A DNA stretch of 64,000 nucleotides from an uncultured Sphaerochaeta sp. (GTDB lineage Bacteria > Spirochaetota > Spirochaetia > Sphaerochaetales > Sphaerochaetaceae): positions 992,001 to 1,056,000 of the forward strand of contig NZ_OY781063.1 of NCBI RefSeq assembly GCF_963676285.1, in the 5' to 3' direction. Numbering within the stretch: the first letter of the stretch is position 1; each line of letters opens with the position of its first letter. The notes below the pieces were generated by a model. That model saw nothing but the letters and a program-made list of their open reading frames with translations. It was not told the origin of the DNA and did not search any database. Shown one piece after another: positions 16,614-26,161 of the stretch. The position numbers and the translations under genes are program-made.

Positions 16614-18860
16614 TCATACTCTTGTATTCAATGCTTTAAGCAACTCTTCTGCCATTGAATCTGAGAACTTTCCATTAGACCAAGTCACTAAATGTCGAAC
16701 AGGCATTGCTTTAACCATTTCCCACATCATTTTCCCACTTTCTCCCGTCAAATCGAAGGGAAGTAAATCAAATGCAGGTTGTAAAAGGGCTTTAGCTTTG
16801 GGATGGGTAAGTAATTGTGAAACCATTGAGTTCAGGGTGAATAACGCAATATTCTCAGAACTTTGGTGCATAGAAATCTTATGCGACACCGATAGATTAT
16901 CTGAACTGTTTCCAATCCTAATAAGATATTCTCCTTCCTCAACTATCCATTGTTTTAATTCTTCATCAAAATATGAGAAATCCTTTCCATCCAGGACAAA
17001 TGTAATAATTTCAGATGCTCCCGGTTTGAGAGACACTTTCTGGAATCCTCGTAACTGTAGACATGGTTTGGAAACTTTTCCTTTAGGAGGGGTTACGTAT
17101 ACCTGAACCACTTCCCTTCCGTCACAATCCCCACAGTTTATAACTCGAACCTGCACTATTACTACATCTCGCTCAGTACAAGCTGAATGAGAACATGAAA
17201 GCATTTCTATTGAGAATCTCGTATAGGAAAGCCCGAACCCGAAAGGAAATAATATAGGCATTTTTCTAGAAGTATAATAACGATAACCGACAAAGACATC
17301 TTCCGCATAAACAACGGTATCCCCACTTCGCTGGGGCTCCAGATAAGATGGAGTGTCCTCAACCCTAAGCGGGAAAGTTTCAGCAAGTTTACCACTGGGA
17401 CTCACGATTCCATACAGGATATCTGCAACTGCTGCACCACCTGCCTGCCCTGCAAGATAAGCTTCAAGGACTCCCTTTACTTCATGAACCCAAGGAAGCT
17501 CTACAGGAGAACCATTACTCAATACCACAACAATATTGGGATGCTCAGCAGCCAACTTTCTGATCAGTTCATTTTGGTTTTCAGGCAACCTTAGGTGTTC
17601 ACGGTCATAAGCCTCAGACTCCCACTCTTCAGGGAGCCCTGCAAAAATTACTACAGTTTCTGACTGCTTACTTTTTCCAAGAACTTCTTGCTCCAAAGCT
17701 TCATCGCATATCTCAGATTCAATCGAGAATCCTTGTATATATGAAACCTTTCCCAAATGTTGCATAGAAGAAAAAGCATCAGACAATTCGGTTGGAATAA
17801 TGTGGGAACTTCCTCCCCCTTGGTATCTAGGGTTTTTCGCAAATGGACCCACAACCAATACTTGTTTAGTAGGGTCCAAAGGGAGCACTGCTTCTTGGTT
17901 TTTCAGCAATACCATACACTGGGAAGCAACATCTTTTGCCAGCTGATGATGAGCTTCTAGATCATACGTGGCATCCTTATCGAGGTTCTCACATGCCCTA
18001 TCGACTAAACGGAGTATGCGCGTTACGACACGGTCCAAATCTTTCTCATTCAATAGACCTTTCTGAACAGCTTGCACAATCTTTTGATCATTAAGCCCTT
18101 CATTGCCTGGCATTTCAAGATCTTCACCAACCTCTATGCCAGCTACTCTGTCATGATTTGCACCCCAATCCGTCATTACCAAACCCGAGAATCCCCACTC
18201 TTCTCTCAATATGTCATTGAGTAGAAAGGGATGTTCTGAGGCATAGATACCATTGACCTTATTGTAGGAACTCATCACAGTCCAAGGCTTTGCTTGCTTG
18301 ACTGCCCTTTCAAACGATGCCAGATATATTTCCCGCAAGGCTCTCTCAGTTATCCGTGCATCCACAGTAAATCGATGAAACTCCTGATTGTTTGCAGCGA
18401 AATGCTTGATACAGGCACCCACACCATTACTCTGCAACCCATTGATATATGAAGCAGCTAATGCAGAAGAAAGAAATGGATCCTCTGAGTAATATTCAAA
18501 ATTCCTTCCACATAAAGGAAATCTCTTGATATTTACGGCTGGTCCTAGCAATACAGAAACTTGGGCTGATCTACATTCTTCACCGAGAGCACATCCTACA
18601 GTATATAACAATTCTGTATCCCAAGATGAGGCTAAACAGGAACCAGTAGGAAAGCAGGTAGCAGGCAAGCAATCGGTTACCGATACTTGCTCTGACTGTT
18701 CAACTTGCTTACGCAAACCGTGTGGTCCATCTGCTACCATGATCGAAGGAATTCCTAAACGTTCGATCGGCTTGGTATGCCAGAAATCCACCCCTGAGCA
18801 TAGTGAGGCCTTCTCTTCCAACGTAAGCTTTTCCAACATCGATTCATACTTCCCAATCAC
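16614..18860 (-). CDS. Glycoside hydrolase family 3 (beta-glucosidase/beta-xylosidase type)
   Basis: A 748-residue cytoplasmic GH3 enzyme: N-terminal barrel with the nucleophile Asp231 in GLVMTDWGAN, the KHFAANNQE and ARITERALREIYL segments lining the pocket, then the alpha/beta sandwich (VVIFAGLPEEWESE..., GGAAVADILYG) and a C-terminal fibronectin-like domain (GREVVQVYV...KPGASEI). Start is GTG 18860 with GAGGAG seven bases upstream; a longer frame to 18977 would overlap the previous gene by over 100 bases. There is no signal peptide, so it should cleave a glycoside after import by the upstream ABC transporter. Aryl beta-glucosides, xylosides or arabinosides are all possible. Confidence 0.92.
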   Translation of the reverse strand: MIGKYESMLEKLTLEEKASLCSGVDFWHTKPIERLGIPSIMVADGPHGLRKQVEQSEQVSVTDCLPATCFPTGSCLASSWDTELLYTVGCALGEECRSAQVSVLLGPAVNIKRFPLCGRNFEYYSEDPFLSSALAASYINGLQSNGVGACIKHFAANNQEFHRFTVDARITERALREIYLASFERAVKQAKPWTVMSSYNKVNGIYASEHPFLLNDILREEWGFSGLVMTDWGANHDRVAGIEVGEDLEMPGNEGLNDQKIVQAVQKGLLNEKDLDRVVTRILRLVDRACENLDKDATYDLEAHHQLAKDVASQCMVLLKNQEAVLPLDPTKQVLVVGPFAKNPRYQGGGSSHIIPTELSDAFSSMQHLGKVSYIQGFSIESEICDEALEQEVLGKSKQSETVVIFAGLPEEWESEAYDREHLRLPENQNELIRKLAAEHPNIVVVLSNGSPVELPWVHEVKGVLEAYLAGQAGGAAVADILYGIVSPSGKLAETFPLRVEDTPSYLEPQRSGDTVVYAEDVFVGYRYYTSRKMPILFPFGFGLSYTRFSIEMLSCSHSACTERDVVIVQVRVINCGDCDGREVVQVYVTPPKGKVSKPCLQLRGFQKVSLKPGASEIITFVLDGKDFSYFDEELKQWIVEEGEYLIRIGNSSDNLSVSHKISMHQSSENIALFTLNSMVSQLLTHPKAKALLQPAFDLLPFDLTGESGKMMWEMVKAMPVRHLVTWSNGKFSDSMAEELLKALNTRV

Positions 18861-18870
18861 TGAAATCTCC

Positions 18871-20406
18871 TCATACCTTTGTAATACGAATCGCCATGTA
18901 CTCCCTACCAGGAAGTTCAACCTTGAATTTTCCTTTAAATTCCCCTCGCTTTTCAATCTGCATGTTCCAGGTATCAATGACCTCCACGTTCATTACAGTC
19001 TCGTCATCGAAGTGAAACTCACGGAAAGAAGGTCTATTGAATCCGTAGTAAATGAGATAGTAATCTTGAACTGCTTTTATCTCGGTTTCCTTGGTATCAC
19101 AGACGGCACATACCTCATCCCACCCCATTTGATAGGGTTTCAGACCAAGAGAAGGGACAGCTTTCATAATATCTGTAAGGAAAGCAATTCGGGCAGGACT
19201 TTCTCCCTTCAAGACTCCTCCGTGTGACCACCAGAGAATTCTTTCAGTATCTAAATAGGTTTCCCCATGACCACCATACCCACCACGACATGCAGCCTCC
19301 CAGAATCGGCGCACAAGCTCTTTGCCACTTAGATTGCCCCAGCCATGTTGTACATTGCCTTCATATCCAATTTCGTCAAGTACGACAGGTTTCTGGAACC
19401 TTTCACGCCAATCACCGACATACTCCGCAGATTTATAAACATCTTGCCTTTGGATGCTACAATGCGTTATCCATGGCTTGGTATGGTCATAGAATGGCTT
19501 ACAGTTGTGAATAGAACGCAGATGATTGTATGGATCAAGGTTACAAATCAAGGAAGCGTATCGTTCCCAATCCTCAAGTGTCTTTTCAAAAAGAAGATCA
19601 TATTCATTTGCAAGAGACCACCATACGTTTCTGAAAGCAGAAAAACGAGCAAGCACATATTTCCAATATAAATCATCCTGCTCTTCACTCATCATACTGA
19701 ATCCCCAGCGGTCATAGGGGTGCATTACGATGATATCTGCTTCAATACCTATCTCTTGGAGAGCAAGTATCGATTTTTCAATATGTTGGAAATGTTCAAC
19801 ATTGAACCGTGAAAAGTCCCACTCATTCCCGTCCGCTCTTCCATTGTAATTATTAAAATTATCACTATTGAGTACCGAACTATCACAAGGCGTCCCCTCA
19901 TACGGATATGATCTTGGCTCATGAAGATTGTAGTCATAGTGCTTTGGGAATACACAGAATCTAATTTTGTTAAAGGCACTTGTTTTCAGAGTCTCTAAGG
20001 TTTGTTTTTGTAGAGCTTCATTTTGCAGCTCCCACACATAACATGTTGTCCCAATTGGATAGTAAGTGGTCCCATCTTCATAGGCAAAATGATAAGTGTT
20101 AGCTACCTTAACCGGACCATGATTCTCTCTCGATGCAGGAGTTACCTCAAAAGAGCCTTCAAATTGTTCCGAGGAAAAGGTCCCTTCAATCATAAAGTTA
20201 TATGCTTCTGCAAATGAAGGCATAAATCGCACGATATAGGTACCGTCTCCATCATAGAAACCAGACACTCGCTTGGTTTCATTTTTACTGGAGAAGGTTC
20301 CCCAGATAGAATAATCGGTAAAAGGATTCCCTTTTGTCTCTCCACTCATAGTCACTTCAATAAATGACCACCGCTCTACTTTCTTAACATAGCTACAACG
20401 TTGCAT
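18871..20406 (-). CDS. Clan-A-like glycoside hydrolase with DUF5060/DUF4038/DUF5605-type architecture
   Basis: A 511-residue cytoplasmic protein. Residues 10-100 form a beta-rich N-terminal domain (DUF5060-like). Residues 105-430 form a TIM barrel: YPIGTTCYVW, then WWSLANEYD with candidate acid/base Glu268, and VVLDEIGYEG with candidate nucleophile Glu345. The C-terminal beta domain has the IYYGFNRPSF stretch. GH140 apiosidases are founded on a DUF4038 catalytic domain, so a related furanosidase activity is possible but unproven. AAGGAG precedes the ATG. It lies between the permease genes and GH3, arguing that both hydrolases act on the same imported glycoside. Confidence 0.8.
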   Translation of the reverse strand: MQRCSYVKKVERWSFIEVTMSGETKGNPFTDYSIWGTFSSKNETKRVSGFYDGDGTYIVRFMPSFAEAYNFMIEGTFSSEQFEGSFEVTPASRENHGPVKVANTYHFAYEDGTTYYPIGTTCYVWELQNEALQKQTLETLKTSAFNKIRFCVFPKHYDYNLHEPRSYPYEGTPCDSSVLNSDNFNNYNGRADGNEWDFSRFNVEHFQHIEKSILALQEIGIEADIIVMHPYDRWGFSMMSEEQDDLYWKYVLARFSAFRNVWWSLANEYDLLFEKTLEDWERYASLICNLDPYNHLRSIHNCKPFYDHTKPWITHCSIQRQDVYKSAEYVGDWRERFQKPVVLDEIGYEGNVQHGWGNLSGKELVRRFWEAACRGGYGGHGETYLDTERILWWSHGGVLKGESPARIAFLTDIMKAVPSLGLKPYQMGWDEVCAVCDTKETEIKAVQDYYLIYYGFNRPSFREFHFDDETVMNVEVIDTWNMQIEKRGEFKGKFKVELPGREYMAIRITKV

Positions 20407-20421
20407 GCACGACTCCTTTCT

Positions 20422-21267
20422 TTATGCTTTCAGCGCACCTGACATACCCTCGACAAAGTGTCGTTGGAAGATCAGATACACTATCAATACGGGGATGACA
20501 GAGATTAAAACACCAGCACAAAGCAATCCATAGTCTGTGCCATGCTCCCCAACAAATGTCATCAGTCCAACAGGAACTGTTTTTTTTGCATTGTCATTAA
20601 TAATGACACTAGCCAAGAGATACTCGTTCCATGTAGCCAAAAAGTCTACAATGACCAAGGTTGCAATGGCAGGCTTTGCCATGGGGAGAATGATTCTTAA
20701 AAAGATTTGCCATTTAGAACAACCCTCTACTACTGCTGCTTCATCCATCTCCTTGGGAATGCCACGAAAGAATCCACGGAGAATTAAAATTCCATAGGAG
20801 ATGCCAAAACCGATATACACGTAGAACAGCCCAAAGTAGGTGTTTAATAGGTTCAACTTGTTATAAATTACATTTATAGGTACCAATGCAATCTGGAACG
20901 GAAGCATCATACCAACCAGGAAAAATATGAATATCCCTGTAGCATGCTTTAGACGTAAACGAGTCAGCGCATAGGCAGCCATTGCTTCAATAAATATTCC
21001 AAGGGGGACTTTCAAACAAGAAATGATCAAATCATTTTTCATATAGGTCAGTAGTCGACCACGAATCAATGCTTCGGAAAAGTTCTTCCAAGCAAACTGC
21101 TCTGGTAGAGCAAAGAGGCTGAGACCACTGTAGAATTCTTTTTTACCTTTGATTGATGTTAAAACCAAGGTGATCATCGGCGCAATCCAGAACAGTGCAA
21201 GGATAAGCAGAATCGTATAGAACAGAGCCAAAAATAAGTGTTTTTGTTGTTTTCCAGCTAATACCAT
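20422..21267 (-). CDS. Carbohydrate ABC transporter permease, MalG type
   Basis: A 281-residue inner-membrane permease with six helices. The EAA loop that docks the ATPase is seen as EMDEAAVVEGCSKWQIFLRIILPMAKPA. The N-terminal arm (LFALPEQFAWKNFSEA) is typical of MalG/AraQ-type proteins. It follows the MalF-type gene by 18 bp. There is no ATPase gene in the operon, so it probably shares a general MsmK/UgpC-like ATPase encoded elsewhere. Confidence 0.93.
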   Translation of the reverse strand: MVLAGKQQKHLFLALFYTILLILALFWIAPMITLVLTSIKGKKEFYSGLSLFALPEQFAWKNFSEALIRGRLLTYMKNDLIISCLKVPLGIFIEAMAAYALTRLRLKHATGIFIFFLVGMMLPFQIALVPINVIYNKLNLLNTYFGLFYVYIGFGISYGILILRGFFRGIPKEMDEAAVVEGCSKWQIFLRIILPMAKPAIATLVIVDFLATWNEYLLASVIINDNAKKTVPVGLMTFVGEHGTDYGLLCAGVLISVIPVLIVYLIFQRHFVEGMSGALKA

Positions 21268-21285
21268 CGTTGTATTCTCCTTTGC

Positions 21286-22155
21286 TCACTGTTCTTTTGC
21301 GGTAAATGAGATATACGGAACGATAATGAATAGCATTATCAGTACCATAATGCAGGCTACGGTTGTTCCCATCCCCACATTGTTATATCTGAATGATTGT
21401 GAATACATGTATGTTGACAGCATTTCAGTGGAGTTATTTGGACCACCTGCCGTCAAACCCATTACGATATCAAATACTTTCATTCCAGCAATAATAAGCG
21501 TTGCAAAAACGATAATGAATGTCTCACGCATATAGGGAATCGTAATATGAATAAACCGCTTAACAGCTCCAGCACCATCAATTGTAGCAGCCTCCAAGGC
21601 ATCCACACTTACCGTCTGTAAGCCTGCGAGAAATAGAATCATGGACTGGCCTACAACTGCCCAAAGGTTAGCTGCAAAAATTGCATAGAGGCTTGTTTTG
21701 GGATTAGAGAGCCATGTTTGAAAGAAATCTGCCCCAAGAGATTGGGCAAACTGATTGATAAACCCAAAATTGGGTTCATACATCCATCGCCAAATTATGG
21801 AAACAGCTATTGGGGCAATCACTGATGGAAAATAGAAGAATCCTCGAAAAAAAGTTCTCCCATGAAATTTCTTATTCAATATCACTGCAAGCATAAGAGC
21901 AACGGTCATTGTGAGAAGCAGTGTTAGCACAATCCATATAAGATTGTTTTTAATACTGATCATAAATATTGGGTCATTGGTGAACAGGGTTTTGTAGTTC
22001 CCAAACCCAACGAATTTCATATCACGAATCCCATTCCACTCAAATAAGCTGATAAAAAATGAATAGAATACAGGGATGACGATAACGGAAAGATACACTA
22101 TCAAAGCAGGCAGCAGAAATCCAATTGCGCCCCAATCTCTTCGTTTTGTAACCAT
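21286..22155 (-). CDS. Carbohydrate ABC transporter permease, MalF/UgpA type
   Basis: A 289-residue, six-helix permease. The EAA loop is DALEAATIDGAGAVKRFIHITIPYMRE, and the N-terminus (FLLPALIVYLSVIVIPVFYSFFISLFEWNG) is characteristic of UgpA/MsmF-type subunits. It pairs with the downstream MalG-type permease. GGAG precedes the ATG, and a ten-base-pair hairpin separates it from the binding-protein gene upstream. Confidence 0.93.
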   Translation of the reverse strand: MVTKRRDWGAIGFLLPALIVYLSVIVIPVFYSFFISLFEWNGIRDMKFVGFGNYKTLFTNDPIFMISIKNNLIWIVLTLLLTMTVALMLAVILNKKFHGRTFFRGFFYFPSVIAPIAVSIIWRWMYEPNFGFINQFAQSLGADFFQTWLSNPKTSLYAIFAANLWAVVGQSMILFLAGLQTVSVDALEAATIDGAGAVKRFIHITIPYMRETFIIVFATLIIAGMKVFDIVMGLTAGGPNNSTEMLSTYMYSQSFRYNNVGMGTTVACIMVLIMLFIIVPYISFTAKEQ

Positions 22156-22180
22156 AGAAATGCTCCAGTATTTGATATGG

Positions 22181-22206
22181 GGAGGGTAGCATTACTGCTA
22201 CCCTCC
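22181..22206 (-). promoter_or_regulatory. Intercistronic hairpin between sugar-binding-protein and permease genes
   Basis: GGAGGGTAGC-ATTACT-GCTACCCTCC is a perfect ten-base-pair stem. On the minus (coding) strand no T tract follows, so it should not stop the operon fully; stabilising the binding-protein message is the likely role, as with the malE-malF intercistronic repeats. Confidence 0.75.
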
Positions 22207-22230
22207 TCTTTTTGGTAGACCTTAGATACC

Positions 22231-23490
22231 TTACTTACTAGTATAATCTTCGATCGCTTTCTGGATAGCTGCAGCACCTGCTTCAGGAGTCATCTGTCCA
22301 TAAGCAATTGCATCCTGCACTCTGAAAAGGACATCTGCTACCTGAGTCGGGAATGCCTGGTCAGTAATAGTGAATGTGCTGTTCTCTGAAGACATCTTCA
22401 GCATCTTTTCGACATTAGGCTGCCCAGCAGGCATGTCTGCACCCTGCTTCGGAAGGGGCATGTTGTAATATTTGGCGTAACGATTAGCAACTTCTTCGCT
22501 GTAATAGTAATCCATGAACTTGATGCCTGCTTCCATCTCCTCAGGGGTATTGTTAGCATTGAACTGAGTCATCTCAGCAAATGCTGACATGCGGTTTGTT
22601 CCACCTGAAGGGAATGCGAAGGTGCCATAGTTTGTAATATCTTGCTCTTCTTGCAAGATGTTTCCATCATACCATTGTCCTTGAATATCCATTGCTGCAC
22701 GCCCACTGAAGATAGCCATCATGGTGTCATTAGGATCGATAGTGACAAACCCTTCTGGGAAGTACCCCTTGTCTACAAATTCCTTGTACTTGGTTAGTGC
22801 CTTTACTACAGCTTCATTATTGTATGACGCGGTAAAGGTATTCATCTGATCGTGGAGTTCTGCGCCTGCATAATGCTCAATCAACAACTCAACGAAACGC
22901 ATTACGTGCCAACCATACTTACCTGCGGTAGAAATTGGGATAATTCCGTTTGCCTTGAGTGTTGCACAAGCTTTTTCGAACTCTTCAAATGTCTTGGGAA
23001 TTGCAATGCCATTCTCCTTGAAGGTATCTTTGCGATAGTACACACCAAGAACGTTGTAACTGGTTGGATAACCGGTCAATTCGCCGTTACGCGTACAGAG
23101 AGCAAGTGCACCTTCATTGAAGGTATTATACCAATTGTACTTCTCTGCATACTCACTCAAGTCATATGTAAGATTATTGTCAGAATAGAATCCACCGAGT
23201 GAACCTCCCCAATTGAACCACATGTTTGGAAGTGTTTTAGAAGAAGCAGCAACCTTACATGCATCCTTGATGCCATCAGTATCATAGAATGCAGGAACCA
23301 CTTCAATAGTCGGGTTCAGTTTGTTAAATTCCTCAACAATCGGTTCAACAGCATCCTGCCTTGAACTCAATGTCCAGAAAGTCACCTGAGTCTTATCGCT
23401 GGAAGCTTTCTCTTCTGCACCTGCGGCGGAGAGAGACGAAACGCCCACCAAGGAAAGAATCATCAAAATCACTAACATCGTTTTTTTCAT
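22231..23490 (-). CDS. ABC transporter sugar-binding protein, family 1
   Basis: A 419-residue extracytoplasmic solute-binding protein of the MalE/UgpB type. Residues 1-24 are a signal peptide ending SLSAAGAEEKA without a lipobox cysteine. The mature start QVTFWTLSSRQDAVEPIVEEFNKLNP is typical of family 1, as is GRAAMDIQGQWYDGNI in the middle. It heads the operon leading to two permeases, two glycosidases and the nucleoside-hydrolase-like gene. A TTGATA/TACGAT promoter with 17 bp spacing precedes it. The ligand is likely an oligosaccharide or aryl glycoside. Confidence 0.93.
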   Translation of the reverse strand: MKKTMLVILMILSLVGVSSLSAAGAEEKASSDKTQVTFWTLSSRQDAVEPIVEEFNKLNPTIEVVPAFYDTDGIKDACKVAASSKTLPNMWFNWGGSLGGFYSDNNLTYDLSEYAEKYNWYNTFNEGALALCTRNGELTGYPTSYNVLGVYYRKDTFKENGIAIPKTFEEFEKACATLKANGIIPISTAGKYGWHVMRFVELLIEHYAGAELHDQMNTFTASYNNEAVVKALTKYKEFVDKGYFPEGFVTIDPNDTMMAIFSGRAAMDIQGQWYDGNILQEEQDITNYGTFAFPSGGTNRMSAFAEMTQFNANNTPEEMEAGIKFMDYYYSEEVANRYAKYYNMPLPKQGADMPAGQPNVEKMLKMSSENSTFTITDQAFPTQVADVLFRVQDAIAYGQMTPEAGAAAIQKAIEDYTSK

Positions 23491-23542
23491 GGAATATATC
23501 CTCCTATTGATATACTCCTATCGTATAACGGAATTTTCGATT

Positions 23543-23564
23543 TATCAAGAATAACTTTCTTTTA
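23543..23564 (-). promoter_or_regulatory. -35 box of the ABC/glycosidase operon with adjacent shared motif TAAAAGAAAGT
   Basis: On the minus strand TAAAAGAAAGT (23564-23554) is followed five bases later by TTGATA (-35), 17 bases and TACGAT (-10). The same 11-mer, in the same orientation relative to transcription, occurs upstream of the plus-strand isomerase operon at 24636-24646. Purine-rich repeats are usual targets of DeoR-family regulators, and a DeoR gene lies between the two sites. Confidence 0.45.
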
Positions 23565-23686
23565 CTTACACTTATTTTTCTTTGGTAATATTTCAAATTA
23601 GATAGAACATGTAAGCATAGAGAAATAGAGCTCTTCATTCCTGCACGGAAAGAAAAGCTCATCAATTTTGTACATTATGGTGATAA

Positions 23687-24448
23687 TTAAGCAATTATGG
23701 TATGGATACCTGCTTCTTCTAATCGCTTGCAATACTCTTTGGAAATGCCCGAATCAGTAATTAGATAGTCTATTCTTTCCTCAGATCCCAAGGAAGCAAA
23801 CAATACTTTTTCCAGCTTACTTGAGTCCGCTAAAAGATATACAGTCTTTGCTGAGGCTATCATTGCACGCTTAAGAGCGATGTCGCTGAACCCTGGATAT
23901 GTCAATCCAGCTTCCAAGGAGAACCCACCGGTAGCAAGAAATAATTTTTCCACATAAAGATCGGTAAGTGTTGCTAAGCCCTTCTCTCCAGTAAGAGAAA
24001 GTGTAGGCGGCTTGAACTCCCCACCTATCACCAACACACTATTTGTTGGTTCCATTCCTAGTTGCATGGCAATATTGAGTGCATTGGTAACAATATTCAG
24101 ATTCTTTCGATTCATAAGATGTCGGGACATTTCTGTAACAGTGGATCCTGAGTCTAAAATAATATTATCCCCATCCTTAACAAACTGCGCTGCCTTTTTC
24201 CCTATTCTCTCTTTTTCCTCTTCGTGTCCACGATTAGGTAATGTAAACATTTGAGAGCAAGGAGATATTGTGTTTATATATGCTCCACCATGCTGCCTGG
24301 TGATGTGATTTGATTTCTCGAGTGCTTCTAAATCCTGACGGATTGTGGGCTCAGAGACGCTAAACAATTCTTTTAATTCCTTGACCCTGCAACTACCGTT
24401 TTCCTGTAGTAGTTGTAAAATCTTCTCTCGTCTCTGCTCTTGAAACAT
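23687..24448 (-). CDS. DeoR-family transcriptional regulator
   Basis: A 253-residue sugar-phosphate-responsive regulator. N-terminal DeoR helix-turn-helix (QEQRREKILQLLQENGSC..., VSEPTIRQDLEALEKSNHITRQHGGA) at residues 1-60; C-terminal DeoRC effector domain with IILDSGSTVTEM, NIVTNALNIA and VYLLADSSKL, the ribose-5-phosphate-isomerase-like phosphate-binding loops. The start at 24448 has GAGG five bases upstream; a frame to 24481 is rejected. It lies between the glycoside-uptake operon and the divergent isomerase/transketolase/kinase operon, whose promoters share an 11-base motif, so it probably represses both until a phosphorylated ketose appears. Confidence 0.9.
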   Translation of the reverse strand: MFQEQRREKILQLLQENGSCRVKELKELFSVSEPTIRQDLEALEKSNHITRQHGGAYINTISPCSQMFTLPNRGHEEEKERIGKKAAQFVKDGDNIILDSGSTVTEMSRHLMNRKNLNIVTNALNIAMQLGMEPTNSVLVIGGEFKPPTLSLTGEKGLATLTDLYVEKLFLATGGFSLEAGLTYPGFSDIALKRAMIASAKTVYLLADSSKLEKVLFASLGSEERIDYLITDSGISKEYCKRLEEAGIHTIIA

Positions 24449-24635
24449 TGCAACCTCGTATTTCTCAAAATTAGTTATCATAATAGCCTATTACAACTAA
24501 AAAGGGAAGAATCCATATTTAATGCAAAGAAGAAGGAACACAGAATTGAATATTCCTCGATTGGCATTCCACTTTCTTCCGTAATTATATCATAAATTCG
24601 TAATTTTCCCATAATAAATGCAAATCAAATGAAAA

Positions 24636-24692
24636 TAAAAGAAAGTATATGAAGTTTTATTCCTTGACTTACAAAACAGACTGTCGTACTCT
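24636..24692 (+). promoter_or_regulatory. Promoter region of the isomerase-transketolase-kinase operon
   Basis: TAAAAGAAAGT at 24636-24646 repeats the motif beside the ABC operon promoter. TTGACT (24664-24669), a 17-base spacer and TACTCT (24687-24692) form a plausible sigma-70 promoter about 35 bp before the start codon. The rest of 24449-24635 is AT-rich with no gene visible. Confidence 0.45.
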
Positions 24693-24727
24693 GCATATAT
24701 ACTTTTCATATGATAAAGGAGCGCATC

Positions 24728-26149
24728 ATGCCAACCATCAGATTAGGGTATGCACCCACCCGCAGAAGTATCTTCAGTGCACCGGATGCCATTAAATATC
24801 GTAACCTCACTCGAGATCGACTTGTCGAGCTCGGTATCGAATTCGTCGACATTACCGACATCAACGAGGAAGGGCTCCTCTACGATGACAAGGATATGGT
24901 AAAAATCCTGGAGAAATTCAAAGCTGAGAAGGTGGATGGGCTCTTCCTCCCCCACTGCAACTTCGGCACTGAGTATGTCTCAGCACGTCTTGCAAAGGAG
25001 CTGGGTGTACCTGTTCTCCTCTGGGGCCCGCTTGATGAGCGACCAGAGCCCAATGGAGAGAGACTCAGGGATACACAATGCGGTCTCTTTGCAACAGGCA
25101 AAGTCCTTAGACGGTTCAGGGTACCTTTTACCTACATGACCAACTGCAGGCTTAATGACCCAGTCTTCGAGAGAGGCATTCGGGACTTCCTTGCTGTCTG
25201 CAATACGGTCAAGACCTTCAAGTCCATCAGGATTCTCCAGATTTCCACCCGTCCCTACGACTTCATGACCACCATGTGCAATGAAGGGGAACTACTCGAG
25301 CGGTTCAACGTACAGCTAGCCCCTATCCCAATGCCTGAGTTGATAGAAACGGTCAAGAAATGCAAAGCGGAGGAGAAGAAAGCAGTAGCAGAGGTCATTT
25401 CCTATGTTAAGGAATCGATGATCATCAAGGTTACTGAGGAACAGCTGGAAACAGTGGCCGCCCTTAAGGTGGCAATGGCCAAGCTGAGAGAGCAGTATGG
25501 ATGCAATGCAGTTGCCATCCAGTGCTGGAATGCCCTTCAGGGAGAGCTTGGCATCATGCCCTGTGCTGCCAACGCCTTGCTTAACGATGAAGGTGTACCT
25601 GTGGTTTGCGAGACAGACATCCATGGCGCAATAACCGCTCTCTTGGTGGAAGCAGCCGGCATGGACGAGAGCCGTTCCTTCTTCGCTGATTGGACCATCC
25701 GTCACCCCGACATCCCCAACGGAGAGCTCTTGCAACACTGCGGACCGTGGCCAGTATCAATAGCAAAAGAAAAGCCCGTCCTGGGTTACCCGCTTGCATT
25801 TGATCATCCTGGAAGCCTTACTGCAGAAGCAAAGGGAGGCAATTTGACTCTTTGCCGCTTTGACGGAGACAACGGAGAGTACTCACTGTTGCTCGGAAAC
25901 GCAAAAGGCACCTCTGGTCCCAAGGGCATGGGAACCTATCTCTGGATTGAGGTGGACAACATCAAACGACTGGAAGAGAAGATTGTCACAGGTCCCTACA
26001 TCCACCACTGTGTCGGTATTCATCAGAATATCGTTCCCATCCTCTATGAAGCTTGCAAGTACATTGGGATCAAGGCTGATTTCTATGATCCAATTGAGGA
26101 AGACGTACAGGCCTATCTCCGTGGGGAAGATGTCCCCAGCATGCAGTAA
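24728..26149 (+). CDS. L-fucose/D-arabinose isomerase-like sugar isomerase
   Basis: A 473-residue member of the fucose isomerase fold, which converts aldoses to ketoses with a divalent metal. The metal-ligand motif CETDIHGA (Glu295, Asp297) matches the E...D pair of FucI/AraA-type enzymes, and a C-terminal histidine is available in GPYIHHCVGIHQN. It is shorter than FucI (about 590 residues), as in several functionally diverse isomerase-like groups. The ATG at 24728 has AAGGAG six bases upstream. First gene of an operon with a two-chain transketolase and an FGGY kinase: isomerise, phosphorylate, then cut by two-carbon transfer. An apiose isomerase role is conceivable, not shown. Confidence 0.82.
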   Translation: MPTIRLGYAPTRRSIFSAPDAIKYRNLTRDRLVELGIEFVDITDINEEGLLYDDKDMVKILEKFKAEKVDGLFLPHCNFGTEYVSARLAKELGVPVLLWGPLDERPEPNGERLRDTQCGLFATGKVLRRFRVPFTYMTNCRLNDPVFERGIRDFLAVCNTVKTFKSIRILQISTRPYDFMTTMCNEGELLERFNVQLAPIPMPELIETVKKCKAEEKKAVAEVISYVKESMIIKVTEEQLETVAALKVAMAKLREQYGCNAVAIQCWNALQGELGIMPCAANALLNDEGVPVVCETDIHGAITALLVEAAGMDESRSFFADWTIRHPDIPNGELLQHCGPWPVSIAKEKPVLGYPLAFDHPGSLTAEAKGGNLTLCRFDGDNGEYSLLLGNAKGTSGPKGMGTYLWIEVDNIKRLEEKIVTGPYIHHCVGIHQNIVPILYEACKYIGIKADFYDPIEEDVQAYLRGEDVPSMQ

Positions 26150-26161
26150 AAGAGGATGGTA

